A DNA stretch of 42,800 nucleotides from an uncultured Oscillospiraceae bacterium (GTDB lineage Bacteria > Bacillota > Clostridia > Oscillospirales > Oscillospiraceae). The translations under genes and the position numbers were made by a program. The notes beneath the pieces are model-generated. The model did no database searches, was not told where the DNA came from, and worked only from the letters and a program-made list of their open reading frames with translations. Below are positions 22,780 through 31,143 of this stretch, in pieces; positions within the stretch are counted from its first letter, which is position 1; each line of letters begins with the position of its first letter. The stretch is taken from the NCBI GenBank assembly GCA_947630375.1, contig CANRHH010000021.1, forward strand, positions 1 through 42,800, in the 5' to 3' direction.

Positions 22780-25700
22780 ATGCAAGCAAAACAACACGCT
22801 GCGAAAGGGATCCGTCTGCTGTGCTGCGCGCTGGCCGCGCTGCTTCTGCTGGCCGCCTGCCCGGCTGCCTACGCCGCGGGGCCGGCAGAGGAGCCGCCGG
22901 AGGTCCTCCGGGTGGGCTTCTTCGCTTTCCCCGGTTATCATATCATAGAGGAGGACGGGCGCCGGAGCGGCTACGGTTATGAGTTCCTCCAGAGGCTCGC
23001 CATCCACGCCGGCTGGTCCTATGAATATCTGGGATATGACAAGACCTATGCCGAGGCCCTGGACATGCTGCGCGCCGGCGAGGTGGACGTGGTTACCTCT
23101 GTCTCCAAGACCCCGGCCCGGGAAGAGGAGTTTTTGTTCTCCGACCAGTCCATCGGCGTCAATTCCACGATCTTTACCGTGAAGGCCGGAAACCAGACCA
23201 TCGTGGAGGGAGACTACGCCACCTATAACGGGATCACCGTCGGCATGCTGGAGGGTAACTCCAAAAACAGCAACTTTGAGCAGTTCGCGGCGGAGCACGG
23301 CTTCACCTTCCGTCCGGTGTATTTTGCCGGGCAGGATGAGCTCACCGCCGCCCTGCAGGCGGGCCAGGTGGACAGCTCGGTGACCGGCAGCCTGCGGCTG
23401 CTGGAAAACGAGTGGGTGCTGGAATCCTTCGACGCCAGCCCCTTCTATATCTGCACCCGCATAGACTGCCCCGAGCTGATGGATCAGATCAACGCCGCCA
23501 TCAACGAGATGGACCTGCATGACCCCAACTGGCGGGACACGCTTCACGAGGCCTATTACACCACCGATCAGGACGGCACCATCATCATGAATGCCGGGGA
23601 GCGGGCTTTCTTGGAAAAGCAGCAGGCGTCGGGCGCCCCGCTGCGGGTCCTCATGAATCCGGAGCGGCCCCCCTACTGCTATTTCCGGGGCGGCCAGGCC
23701 CAGGGCATTCTCCCCGCCATCTTTGAGACGCTGAGCCAGCGCCTGGGTCTGAGCTACGAATACATCCCGGTGAAGGACCAGGACGAGTATTATGCCCTCC
23801 GGGACTCCGGCCAGGTGGATGTGGTGCTGGACTTTGCCGGCGACTATTATTTGGCGGAGGAAGAGGACTATAAGATCACGGTCCCCTATTTTCGGACGAC
23901 GTTTGCCCGTCTGACCCTGGACGGCTTTACCGGGACGGTAGACCGGCTGGCGGTGATGAACCGGGCCGCCGCCCTGGAACGTCTGGTCACCAGCCGCTAC
24001 CCGGAGGAGGCGATCCTCCGCTGCGCGACCACGGAGGACTGCGTCCAGGCCGTGCTGGACGGCCGGGTGGACGCCGCCATCCTCTACGCCTATAACGCCG
24101 AGAACTATGTCCAGCAGGACGCCCGCAACCGGCTGACCGCTATCGCCTTTGGGGAGACGTCTTTCTCCTACGCCGTGGGGAACAGGGTCCCCGGCGGCCG
24201 CTATCTGCTCTCGCTGTTGGATAAGGGGGCGGAGAGCTTCAGCGAGGTGGAGCTTGACACCATCACCGCCCGGGAGATCGACGCCGGCCGGGACAAACAT
24301 GTGGATCTGATCACGTTCCTGTACCAGAACCCGGGCTACAGCGTGCTGGCCGTCGCCTTTTTCCTGCTGCTGCTCTTCGCCCTGGCCATGCTGGCCGTGC
24401 GGACCCGCAACCAGAAGCAGCTGCAGAAGAGGGTGGACGAAGCCACCAAAGAGCTGCAGGCCAAGGCCCGGGAGCTGACCCAGGCTCTCCAGGCCGCGGA
24501 TGCGGCCAACCAGGCGAAAACCACCTTCCTCAACAGCATGTCCCACGATATCCGCACCCCCATGAACGCCATCATCGGCTACACAGCGCTGACCAGCACC
24601 CATCTGGACGACCGGGAGCGGGCCCAGGACTATCTGGCCAAGATCGCCCAGGCCTCCGACCATCTGCTCTCCCTTATCAACGACGTGCTGGATATGAGCC
24701 GCATCGAGTCGGGCAAGGTCACCATCAACGAGCACCCGGAGAATTTAGCGGAGATCCTCCAGGGGCTGCGGAACATCATCCAGTCCGATATCCACGCGAA
24801 AAAGATGGACCTGTTCATTGATACGGTGGACGTGGTGGACGAGGAGATATACTGCGATAAGCTGCGGCTGAATCAGATCCTGCTGAACCTGACCTCCAAC
24901 GCCATCAAGTTTACCCCCACCGGGGGCACGGTGGCCATCAAGGTCACCCAGAAGCCCTCCCGGTCCAGGGACCGGGGACTCTATGAGTTTCAGGTCAGCG
25001 ATACGGGCATCGGCATGAGCCCGGAGTTCGTGGCGGTGGTCTTTGACCCCTTTACCCGGGAGCAGACCTCCACCGTCAGCGGGATCCAGGGCACCGGCCT
25101 GGGCATGGCCATCACCAAGAACATCGTGGATATGATGGGCGGCACCATCCGGGTGGAGAGCCAGCAGGGCAGGGGCACCACCTTTATTGTGGATCTGGAG
25201 CTCCGCTTTGCCAGCAGGCACCAGGAGATGGGGCCCATCGCGGAGCTTCAGGGCTTCCGGGGCCTGGTGGTGGACGATGATATGGTCTGCTGCCAGAGCG
25301 TATCCAAAATGCTCCGGCAGATCGGGATGCGGGCAGAGTGGGCCCTGTCCGGCGGGGAGGCCGTCGCCCGCACCACGGAAGCCGTGGAGCTGGCCGACCC
25401 CTTCGAGGTCTACATCGTGGACTGGGCCATGCCCCAGCTGAGCGGCATAGAGACGGTCCGCCAGATCCGCAGGATCGTAGGCGAGGACTCGCCCATTATC
25501 CTCATGTCGGCCTATGACTGGGCGGATATCGAGCAGGAGGCCCGCCAGGCCGGGGTCACCGGCTTTATCAGCAAGCCCCTCTTCGCCTCCGATCTGCACC
25601 GCACCCTGGAGCGGAGCCTGGGCCTGTCCACCGAGGCGGCGCCCAAGAAAGAGCAGCCGCTCCCGCCGGAGGAGAAGTTCGAGGGCAACCGGATCCTTCT

Positions 25701-26070
25701 GGCCGAGGACAACGAGCTCAACCGGGAGATCGCCTCCGAGCTTTTGCAGGAGGCCGGTTTCCAGGTGGACTGCGCGGAGAACGGCCAGCAGGCCTGCGAC
25801 ATGCTCTGCCAGGCCAAGGCCGGGACCTATGACCTGGTGCTGATGGACATCCAGATGCCCATTATGGACGGCTATGCCGCCACCCGGGCCATCCGGTCCA
25901 TGGAGGACCCGGCCCTGGCCAAGGTCCCCATCATCGCCATGACCGCCAACGCCTTTGAGGAGGACCGGGAGCGGGCCCTGGAGGCGGGCATGAACGGGCA
26001 TCTGGCCAAGCCCATCGACGTGGAAAAGATGCTCTCTCTGCTGAGAGACCTGTTCAAGGAAAAACACTGA
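22780..26070 (+). CDS. Hybrid sensor histidine kinase with two periplasmic-binding sensor domains and two receivers
   Basis: This 1096-residue protein has a signal peptide (about 1-32) and two tandem SBP_bac_3-like domains (about 40-265 and 285-500). A membrane span (about 520-542) and a short coiled coil follow. The HisKA domain has His589 in SHDIRTPMNAIIG. The HATPase has Asn707 in TSNAIKFTP, DTGIGMS and GTGLGMA. Receiver 1 carries Asp881 in IVDWAMP and receiver 2 carries Asp1023 in LMDIQMP. This is a BvgS-like layout, but it ends at the second receiver with no HPt or DNA-binding output and no adjacent regulator. The output partner must be elsewhere. AGAGGAG precedes ATG 22780. It is divergent from a solute-binding-like lipoprotein. 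Confidence 0.9.
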   Translation: MQAKQHAAKGIRLLCCALAALLLLAACPAAYAAGPAEEPPEVLRVGFFAFPGYHIIEEDGRRSGYGYEFLQRLAIHAGWSYEYLGYDKTYAEALDMLRAGEVDVVTSVSKTPAREEEFLFSDQSIGVNSTIFTVKAGNQTIVEGDYATYNGITVGMLEGNSKNSNFEQFAAEHGFTFRPVYFAGQDELTAALQAGQVDSSVTGSLRLLENEWVLESFDASPFYICTRIDCPELMDQINAAINEMDLHDPNWRDTLHEAYYTTDQDGTIIMNAGERAFLEKQQASGAPLRVLMNPERPPYCYFRGGQAQGILPAIFETLSQRLGLSYEYIPVKDQDEYYALRDSGQVDVVLDFAGDYYLAEEEDYKITVPYFRTTFARLTLDGFTGTVDRLAVMNRAAALERLVTSRYPEEAILRCATTEDCVQAVLDGRVDAAILYAYNAENYVQQDARNRLTAIAFGETSFSYAVGNRVPGGRYLLSLLDKGAESFSEVELDTITAREIDAGRDKHVDLITFLYQNPGYSVLAVAFFLLLLFALAMLAVRTRNQKQLQKRVDEATKELQAKARELTQALQAADAANQAKTTFLNSMSHDIRTPMNAIIGYTALTSTHLDDRERAQDYLAKIAQASDHLLSLINDVLDMSRIESGKVTINEHPENLAEILQGLRNIIQSDIHAKKMDLFIDTVDVVDEEIYCDKLRLNQILLNLTSNAIKFTPTGGTVAIKVTQKPSRSRDRGLYEFQVSDTGIGMSPEFVAVVFDPFTREQTSTVSGIQGTGLGMAITKNIVDMMGGTIRVESQQGRGTTFIVDLELRFASRHQEMGPIAELQGFRGLVVDDDMVCCQSVSKMLRQIGMRAEWALSGGEAVARTTEAVELADPFEVYIVDWAMPQLSGIETVRQIRRIVGEDSPIILMSAYDWADIEQEARQAGVTGFISKPLFASDLHRTLERSLGLSTEAAPKKEQPLPPEEKFEGNRILLAEDNELNREIASELLQEAGFQVDCAENGQQACDMLCQAKAGTYDLVLMDIQMPIMDGYAATRAIRSMEDPALAKVPIIAMTANAFEEDRERALEAGMNGHLAKPIDVEKMLSLLRDLFKEKH

Positions 26071-26097
26071 AAGCTTTTCGGCGTATGCAGAAGGCAA

Positions 26098-26135
26098 AAC
26101 AGCTTCGGGATCTCGTATCCCGAAGCTGTTTTTTT
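26098..26135 (+). terminator. Terminator of the hybrid kinase gene
   Basis: The arms 26098-26111 (AACAGCTTCGGGAT) and 26117-26130 are perfectly complementary, followed by five T. An AT-rich stretch with GAAAAATTTTTTCGAAAAATTTT follows directly. Confidence 0.88.
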
Positions 26136-26172
26136 GCTTTTTTGAAAAATTTTTTCGAAAAATTTTAAAATG

Positions 26173-26222
26173 ATACAAAAAGTATACAAGAAATTGACCG
26201 AAACGATACAAGTGTGTTGTAT
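26173..26222. promoter_or_regulatory. Repeated ATACAA/TTGTAT boxes over the VanY-gene promoter
   Basis: ATACAA occurs at 26173, 26184 and 26206, and its inverse TTGTAT at 26217. Spacings are 11 and 22 bp, then an inverted repeat with a 5-bp centre (26206-26222). TTGACC (26194-26199), 17 nt and TTGTAT (26217-26222) form a plausible promoter, so the last box is also the -10. A variant ATACAG sits at 26248. This is the arrangement of a cooperative repressor or activator site; I cannot name the protein. Confidence 0.55.
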
Positions 26223-26253
26223 GATAGGGGTCAAAGAAAGGGGGACGATACAG

Positions 26254-27066
26254 ATGTTGCAGGCCCAGATCATAGACGCGGACTTTTATCCCGCGGTGGT
26301 AGACACCCATCCCGCCGCCCGAAAAGGACGGAACGCGGGGCCGGAGCGGGCGGCCCTGAAGCGCACGGGGACCCACCGGGCCGCGCTGCGTGTTGGCGTG
26401 TTGGCCCTGTGCGCGGTGCTGCTGGCCCTGCTGGCGGCCCGGGTGGTTTTGTGGGCCGGGCGCCGGCAGGAGACCGAGCTGCTGGTCCTGGTAAACCCCT
26501 GGAATCGGATCGAACACGCCGGCTTTACGCCCCGGCTGGTGGACATCGGGGACGGACAGCAGGTGGACGAGCGCTGCGCCGAGGCCCTGAAGCGGATGCT
26601 GGCCGACTGCGCCGAGGCCGGGAATGACCCGCTGGTCTGCTCCGCCTACCGGACCCGGGAGACCCAGAAGACGCTCTACCGGGACAAGGTGGAGCGGCTG
26701 GAGGCCGCCGGGATCAGCGAACAGGAGGCGGGCGCCATCGCGGCCATGGAGGTGGCCCGCCCGGGCACCAGCGAGCATGAGCTGGGCCTGGCGGTGGACG
26801 TGGTGGACGCGGGGCACCAGGCCCTGGACCAGAGCCAGGAGAACACCGCCACCCAGAAGTGGCTGATGGAAAACTGCTGGCAGTACGGCTTTATCCTCCG
26901 CTATCCCAACGGCAGCACCGGGATCACCGGCATCATCTATGAGCCCTGGCACTACCGCTATGTGGGGACCGAGGCCGCCGAGCAGATCCGCCAGCTGGGG
27001 GTCACCTTGGAGGAGTATCTGACCATGTTCTACAGCGAGGAGGCCGTGGTCCGCTTCGAGCGATAA
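26254..27066 (+). CDS. D-alanyl-D-alanine carboxypeptidase, VanY/M15B type
   Basis: This 270-residue protein should trim the terminal D-Ala of peptidoglycan stem peptides outside the membrane. A cytoplasmic N-terminus of about 45 residues is followed by one hydrophobic span (about 46-66) and an external zinc peptidase domain. That domain has SAYRTRETQ, the SEHELGLAVDVVD zinc motif (His and Asp), and EPWHYRYVG with the third ligand. The stretch GTSEHELGLAVD is a family signature. ATG 26254 was chosen because AAAGGGGG lies about 10 nt upstream; ATG 26221 would overlap the -10. Acquired glycopeptide resistance is not implied without vanHAX, which is absent here. Confidence 0.88.
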   Translation: MLQAQIIDADFYPAVVDTHPAARKGRNAGPERAALKRTGTHRAALRVGVLALCAVLLALLAARVVLWAGRRQETELLVLVNPWNRIEHAGFTPRLVDIGDGQQVDERCAEALKRMLADCAEAGNDPLVCSAYRTRETQKTLYRDKVERLEAAGISEQEAGAIAAMEVARPGTSEHELGLAVDVVDAGHQALDQSQENTATQKWLMENCWQYGFILRYPNGSTGITGIIYEPWHYRYVGTEAAEQIRQLGVTLEEYLTMFYSEEAVVRFER

Positions 27067-27084
27067 AAACATGAAAGATTATGT

Positions 27085-27115
27085 AAACCGGAATCTGGGG
27101 ACAGGCTCCGGTTTT
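27085..27115 (+). terminator. Probable terminator after the VanY-like gene
   Basis: AAACCGGA (27085-27092) pairs with TCCGGTTT (27107-27114) around a 14-nt loop and ends in TTTT. The T run is short, so termination may be partial. Confidence 0.5.
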
Positions 27116-27208
27116 GCATTTCCCCGCACCTGGGGAGGGTCCCCGGCATAGGCTGGAGCATACCGGAAAATTTTTAAAGAAGGTTGTTTGAGGAGGAGAG
27201 AAGCTGTT

Positions 27209-27955
27209 ATGTTCGGGATCGATGTGAGCCAGTTCCAGGGGGAGATCGACTGGGCCCGGGTCATGCCCCAGATAGACTTTGCCATTTTGCGCCTGGGCTG
27301 GACCGGCCGGCCGGGCAACCACACGCTGGACAGCCGCTTTGAGCGAAATTATTACGAGTGCCGGCGGCTGGGCATTCCCATAGGGGTGTATGTCTATGCC
27401 TACGGCCGAACGGAGGCGGAGGCGGAGAGCGGGGCGTATTGGGCGCTGGACCGGCTCTGGGGCCGGCGCCTGCAGCTGCCGGTGTATTTGGACTTGGAGG
27501 ACGACTCCCTGGTCTCTCTGGGGCGGGACCGGCTGACGCGGCTCTGCGTGGCCTTCAACACCGTTATCGAGCAGGGGGCCTTTTGGGCGGGGATCTACGC
27601 CAATCTCTACTGGTACAGGGACCTGCTGAACACGGCGGAGCTGAAGCGGCGCTACACCACCTGGATCGCCGACTATTCCGACGGCGGGCGGGACAAATAC
27701 AAGGGCCAGTTCGACATGTGGCAGAACAGCGCCGCCGGCCGCCTGGAGGGCATCCAGGGGGAGGTGGATACCGATATCCTCTACCGGGATCTGATCGGGG
27801 AGATCGCCAGAGCGCCCCGGCGCTATACCGTGCGCCCCGGCGACAGCCTGTGGACCCTGGCCCAGCGCTTCGGCACCACCTGGCAGCAGCTGGCGCGCAA
27901 AAACGGCCTTGCGGACCCGGACCGGCTGTCTGTAGGCCAGGTGCTGCTGGTATAA
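27209..27955 (+). CDS. GH25 muramidase with C-terminal LysM domain
   Basis: This 248-residue protein should hydrolyse the glycan strand of peptidoglycan (1,4-beta-N-acetylmuramidase). Residues 1-200 form the GH25 barrel: DVSQFQGEIDW at the start, the catalytic YLDLEDD (Asp95, Glu97), and DMWQNS with GEVDTDILY at the end. Residues about 206-248 are one LysM repeat (YTVRPGDSLWTLAQRFG, LSVGQVLLV), which binds peptidoglycan. There is no signal peptide, so export may need holin-type or lytic release. ATG 27209 is supported by GAGGAGGAG upstream. The upstream neighbour is another peptidoglycan hydrolase. Confidence 0.9.
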   Translation: MFGIDVSQFQGEIDWARVMPQIDFAILRLGWTGRPGNHTLDSRFERNYYECRRLGIPIGVYVYAYGRTEAEAESGAYWALDRLWGRRLQLPVYLDLEDDSLVSLGRDRLTRLCVAFNTVIEQGAFWAGIYANLYWYRDLLNTAELKRRYTTWIADYSDGGRDKYKGQFDMWQNSAAGRLEGIQGEVDTDILYRDLIGEIARAPRRYTVRPGDSLWTLAQRFGTTWQQLARKNGLADPDRLSVGQVLLV

Positions 27956-27967
27956 GATGAATAAGAG

Positions 27968-27995
27968 TTGAAAATGGAAAAAAGTATGATATACT
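27968..27995 (+). promoter_or_regulatory. Promoter of the PIG-L / ATP-grasp unit
   Basis: TTGAAA (27968-27973), 16 nt and TATACT (27990-27995) lie 59 nt upstream of the deacetylase ATG. Confidence 0.6.
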
Positions 27996-28054
27996 AAAAA
28001 TAAATATGCCGCCAAACCGGAGGGCAAAAACGGAAGATAAGCGAGAAGGAAACG

Positions 28055-28717
28055 ATGAAGATCTTAGCGGTAGGAGCGCATTTGGACGATATAGAGCTGG
28101 CCTGCGGCGGGACCCTGGCCAAGGCGATCGCCGGCGGGCATCAGGTGAAGACTCTCATCATGAGCCAGTCCGGCTACACCAATATCGACGGCCAGATCCA
28201 GCGGCCGGACGAGGTGGCGGTCCGGGAGGGAATGAACGCCCTGCACAAGCTGGGCATTCAGGATATTGAGATCCAGCATTTTCCCACCAAGGATATGCCC
28301 TTCTGCTCGGACATCGTCACGGCCATCGACCTGGTGATCAACGAGTACCAGCCGGACCTGATCTTTGCCCACCACCCCTTTGATACCCACCAGGCCCATG
28401 TGGGGGTGAGTCAGTCCACCATCGCCGCCGCCCGGCGGAAGAACACCATCCTGCTCTATGAACCCATTGTGCCCTCGGGCCGGTCTTATGTGGCGTTCCG
28501 GTCCCAGGTGTATGTGGATATCACGGACTACATCGATGTGAAGATCGCCGCCCTGAAGGAGCACAGCAGCGAGTACAACAAGTTCGGCGCGGAGGACTGG
28601 ATCGAAGGGGTCCGCTGCCGCTGCGGCTTCCGGGGCTACGAGATGGGCGTAAAGTACGCGGAGAGCTTTGAACTGCTGCGGGCGGAGCTGAGCTTCGACC
28701 AGGGCTGCCAGTTGTAG
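28055..28717 (+). CDS. PIG-L (LmbE) family deacetylase
   Basis: This 220-residue zinc-dependent amide hydrolase belongs to a family acting on N-acetylglucosamine conjugates and related sugars. The zinc site is visible as AHLDD (His9, Asp11, Asp12) and the DTHQAH segment. AACGGT-like structural elements are replaced by ACGGT (16-20). There is no signal peptide, so it acts in the cytoplasm. AGAAGGAA precedes ATG 28055. The stop lies 10 nt before the ATP-grasp gene, so the two are co-transcribed. A deacetylase followed by a carboxylate-amine ligase suggests removing an acetyl group and building an amide, but the substrate is unknown. Confidence 0.88.
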   Translation: MKILAVGAHLDDIELACGGTLAKAIAGGHQVKTLIMSQSGYTNIDGQIQRPDEVAVREGMNALHKLGIQDIEIQHFPTKDMPFCSDIVTAIDLVINEYQPDLIFAHHPFDTHQAHVGVSQSTIAAARRKNTILLYEPIVPSGRSYVAFRSQVYVDITDYIDVKIAALKEHSSEYNKFGAEDWIEGVRCRCGFRGYEMGVKYAESFELLRAELSFDQGCQL

Positions 28718-28727
28718 GGGGCGGCCT

Positions 28728-29852
28728 ATGAGAGAGTACATTGTCCTGGCCAACCATGACCACTATAACCACCTGGGCATTGTCCGCGCCCTGGGGGAGG
28801 CCGGGATCCGGCCCATTGTCATCGCGGCCCAGGCGGACCCGCCGATGGCCTGCGTCAGCAGGTATACAAAGGAAAAGCATGTGACCGGCTCCCCGGAGGC
28901 CTGCATCCGGCTGCTGCTGGAAAAATACGCGGGGAGCAAAGAGGAGAAATCCTTCATCCTCACAGGGGACGATGTGTCCGTGGCCGCGCTGGACGCCCAT
29001 TACGACGAGCTGAAGGACTATTTTTATTTCTACAACGCCGGGGAGACCGGGCGGATCCAAATGTTCATGAACAAGGACCGGATGGCCGCGCTGGCCGCCC
29101 GGCACGGGCTCAACATTCCCAGGACCTGGCGGGTCCGAAAGGGGGAAATCCCGGAGGACCTGGAATACCCGGTGATGACCAAGGCGGTCCACTCCTTCGG
29201 CAAGGAGTGGAAAAACATCGTCTTTGTCTGCCGGGACGCCGGGCAGCTGCAGGCGGCCTATGAAAAGATCCAGAGCGAAGAGGTCATTTTGCAGCGGTAT
29301 CTGGAGAAAAAAGACGAGATGAGCGTGGAGTGCCTCAGCGTGGACCGGGGCAGGGACGTGTTCATCTCCATGGAGGCCGGGCAGGTGTATTCCGTGCCGG
29401 AGCGGTATTCGCCCTACTGGGTGGTCCGGAACTTCCGGCACGAGGAGCTGCGGCAGAAGATCCGGGGCATGATCGCGGAGATCGGCCTGGAGGGCGTCTT
29501 TGAATACGAGTTCCTGGTGGGCGCGGACGGGCAGCTGTATTTTATGGAGATCAACTTCCGCAATACGGTCCTGGGCTATGCCACCCATGTGGCCGGGATG
29601 CCCATGGTGAAGCTCTGGTGCGAGGCGATGCTCCGGGGAAGGACGGACCAGACGGTAAAGCCCATTCCCGAGGGCTTCACCGCCATGGCGGAGTGCTATG
29701 ACTATGATGTCCGGGTCAAGTCCGGGGCGATCAGCCGCCGGGCCTGGTGGAAGGAATACCGGCAGGCGGACGCCAAACTCTACCGGGGGAGAAAGGACTT
29801 CCGGCCCTTCTTCTCCTTCATGTGGTATAAGCTGACGAAAATGCGCCGCTGA
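28728..29852 (+). CDS. ATP-grasp domain ligase
   Basis: This 374-residue protein has a pre-ATP-grasp N-terminus (MREYIVLANHDHYNHLGIVRAL) and a central ATP-grasp fold. The fold has a Lys-containing strand (YPVMTKAVHSFG), the ILQRYLEKKDEMSVECLS strand and the metal-binding FMEINFRNT near residues 265-280. Such proteins ligate a carboxylate to an amine or thiol through an acyl phosphate. It resembles carbamoyl-phosphate-synthase-like ligases found with polysaccharide or amino-sugar genes. It follows a PIG-L deacetylase by 10 nt. Substrate specificity cannot be read from the sequence. Confidence 0.83.
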   Translation: MREYIVLANHDHYNHLGIVRALGEAGIRPIVIAAQADPPMACVSRYTKEKHVTGSPEACIRLLLEKYAGSKEEKSFILTGDDVSVAALDAHYDELKDYFYFYNAGETGRIQMFMNKDRMAALAARHGLNIPRTWRVRKGEIPEDLEYPVMTKAVHSFGKEWKNIVFVCRDAGQLQAAYEKIQSEEVILQRYLEKKDEMSVECLSVDRGRDVFISMEAGQVYSVPERYSPYWVVRNFRHEELRQKIRGMIAEIGLEGVFEYEFLVGADGQLYFMEINFRNTVLGYATHVAGMPMVKLWCEAMLRGRTDQTVKPIPEGFTAMAECYDYDVRVKSGAISRRAWWKEYRQADAKLYRGRKDFRPFFSFMWYKLTKMRR

Positions 29853-29875
29853 AAGGCGGCAGGAGACCGGCTCCC

Positions 29876-30286
29876 ATGGAAAACGAAAGCCTGACAATCC
29901 AAATGCTCGCCCCCGAGGAGGACCCGCTGCGCGAGACCGCCCTGCAGGCCCTGGCCCAGGCGCTGGAGACCCGGGGTCCGGAGCTGGACGCCCTGTTGTG
30001 GGAAGCGCTGCTGGCCTTTCAGGACGTGCCTTTCCGCACGGCCAAGGGCCTGGAGTTCCATTACACCATCCGGGGCGGAGAGCTGTTCTTTACCCGAAAG
30101 GAGAAATCCATCACCAAGGCCACGGTGCTCATGTCTTTTCACCGGGCGCTGGAGCTGATGGACGAGGAGGGGGAGGTCAGCGGCCCGAAACGGCTGGGGA
30201 CCTTCGGCGCCAGCTATCTGTACCCGGTGTTTGCCCGGCTGGGTGTGCTGCGGGCCTCCGGCCGCCGGAGAAGGCGGCGGAAATAG
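29876..30286 (+). CDS. Small protein of unknown function
   Basis: I do not recognise this 136-residue protein. It has an acidic helical N-terminus (DPLRETALQALAQALETRG), a central stretch with two aromatic strands (VPFRTAKGLEFHYTIRGGEL, FFTRKEKSIT), a helix, then GTFGASYLYPVFARLGVL. The tail is strongly basic and rich in arginine. The compact alpha/beta pattern and basic tail could suit nucleic-acid binding, but that is a guess. It begins 24 nt after the ATP-grasp stop, with GGCAGGAG upstream, and ends just before a strong terminator. It is therefore probably the last gene of that unit. Confidence 0.65.
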   Translation: MENESLTIQMLAPEEDPLRETALQALAQALETRGPELDALLWEALLAFQDVPFRTAKGLEFHYTIRGGELFFTRKEKSITKATVLMSFHRALELMDEEGEVSGPKRLGTFGASYLYPVFARLGVLRASGRRRRRRK

Positions 30287-30291
30287 GAAAA

Positions 30292-30335
30292 TTACAGTCA
30301 AAACCTCCGGCGAAAGCCGGAGGTTTTGACTGTAA
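30292..30335. terminator. Perfect 20-bp hairpin with GAAA tetraloop between convergent units
   Basis: Bases 30292-30311 pair perfectly with 30316-30335 around GAAA. The arms contain AAAACC/GGTTTT, so the stem can end transcription on either strand. The plus unit ends at 30286 and the minus unit at 30394. Confidence 0.8.
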
Positions 30336-30393
30336 ATAAAGCTGCTCTAAGTTCGCATAAGCGCAGCGGGTCGCATTTGAAGCGCGGCCGCGC

Positions 30394-31143
30394 TTATTCG
30401 TAATCTGCCACGGTGGCCCAGCGGAGCAGGAAGTCCCGCTCCTCCAAATTGCCCTTGACCGACTGGGAGGCGGCCACAATGGGCATCCACTTCTGCACGT
30501 AGCGCTTCTCCGTGCCGCTCTTCTGGCAGAACAGGTCCAGGTATTTCCCGGCGGTCTCCGCGTCGCCGGAGAGGTTGAAGGTCAGGAAGGTCCGGGCCGC
30601 GTCCGCCGAGGCGTTGCCCTGGGTGGCGTGGGCCCAGTCGATGATATACAGCTGGCCCTGGGGGGTGAGGAGAATGTTGGAGGGGCACAGATCTCCATGA
30701 CAGAGCTTGTCGTGGGTGGGCAGGCCCTCCAGACGGATCAGCAGCTCATAGCGGGTCACCGGCTCCAGGTCCGCCTGGAGAATTTTTTTGTTCATTTTGT
30801 CCTTCAGGCGGCTCAGCAGGGGGCAGCGCTTGGTGTGGATGAGGATCTGGGTGTCCACCAGCATCTCCAGATACCGGTCCTTGTTCTCCGGGTCGTCCCG
30901 CATGAGGTGGGACAGGGTCTGCCCCTCGATGAACTCGGAGACGATGGCCCAGCGGCCGTCGATGGCGCCCACCTCCAGAATCTTCGGCACGTTCAGCCCC
31001 AGGTCCTCCACCCGGGCCTGGTTCAGGGCCTCGTTCAGAATGTCCGCTTTGGAAAAATTGCTGTTAAAAACTTTGACGCATTTGTCCCCATCCCGGTAGA
31101 TGGTTTTGGCCTTGCGTTCGGCGATCACGGTCTCCAAATTCAT
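30394..31143 (-). CDS. APH/choline-kinase-like phosphotransferase
   Basis: This 249-residue protein has the aminoglycoside/choline kinase fold. Lys24 is in the ATP-binding strand (CVKVF), the catalytic loop is CHGDLCPSNILL (His149, Asp151, Asn156), and the metal Asp169 is in YIIDWAHAT. The substrate could be a small alcohol, amino sugar or protein; nothing in the sequence decides. Its ATG overlaps the adhE stop by 4 nt (ATGA), so it is translated together with AdhE, which is an unusual partnership. Antibiotic resistance should not be inferred from the fold alone. Confidence 0.83.
   Translation of the reverse strand: MNLETVIAERKAKTIYRDGDKCVKVFNSNFSKADILNEALNQARVEDLGLNVPKILEVGAIDGRWAIVSEFIEGQTLSHLMRDDPENKDRYLEMLVDTQILIHTKRCPLLSRLKDKMNKKILQADLEPVTRYELLIRLEGLPTHDKLCHGDLCPSNILLTPQGQLYIIDWAHATQGNASADAARTFLTFNLSGDAETAGKYLDLFCQKSGTEKRYVQKWMPIVAASQSVKGNLEERDFLLRWATVADYE

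Noticed and set aside
26254-27066. Vancomycin-resistance (vanY) cluster
   Set aside because: No vanH, vanA/B or vanX homologs and no VanRS pair adjoin; single M15B carboxypeptidases are common housekeeping genes.
24745-27072. A 775-codon antisense open frame over the hybrid kinase and VanY genes
   Set aside because: Same artefact: no domain signature, and it runs through a terminator and promoter.
30394-31143. Aminoglycoside resistance gene
   Set aside because: Only the general APH/choline-kinase fold is seen. Coupling to adhE and the lack of mobile context argue against a resistance role.
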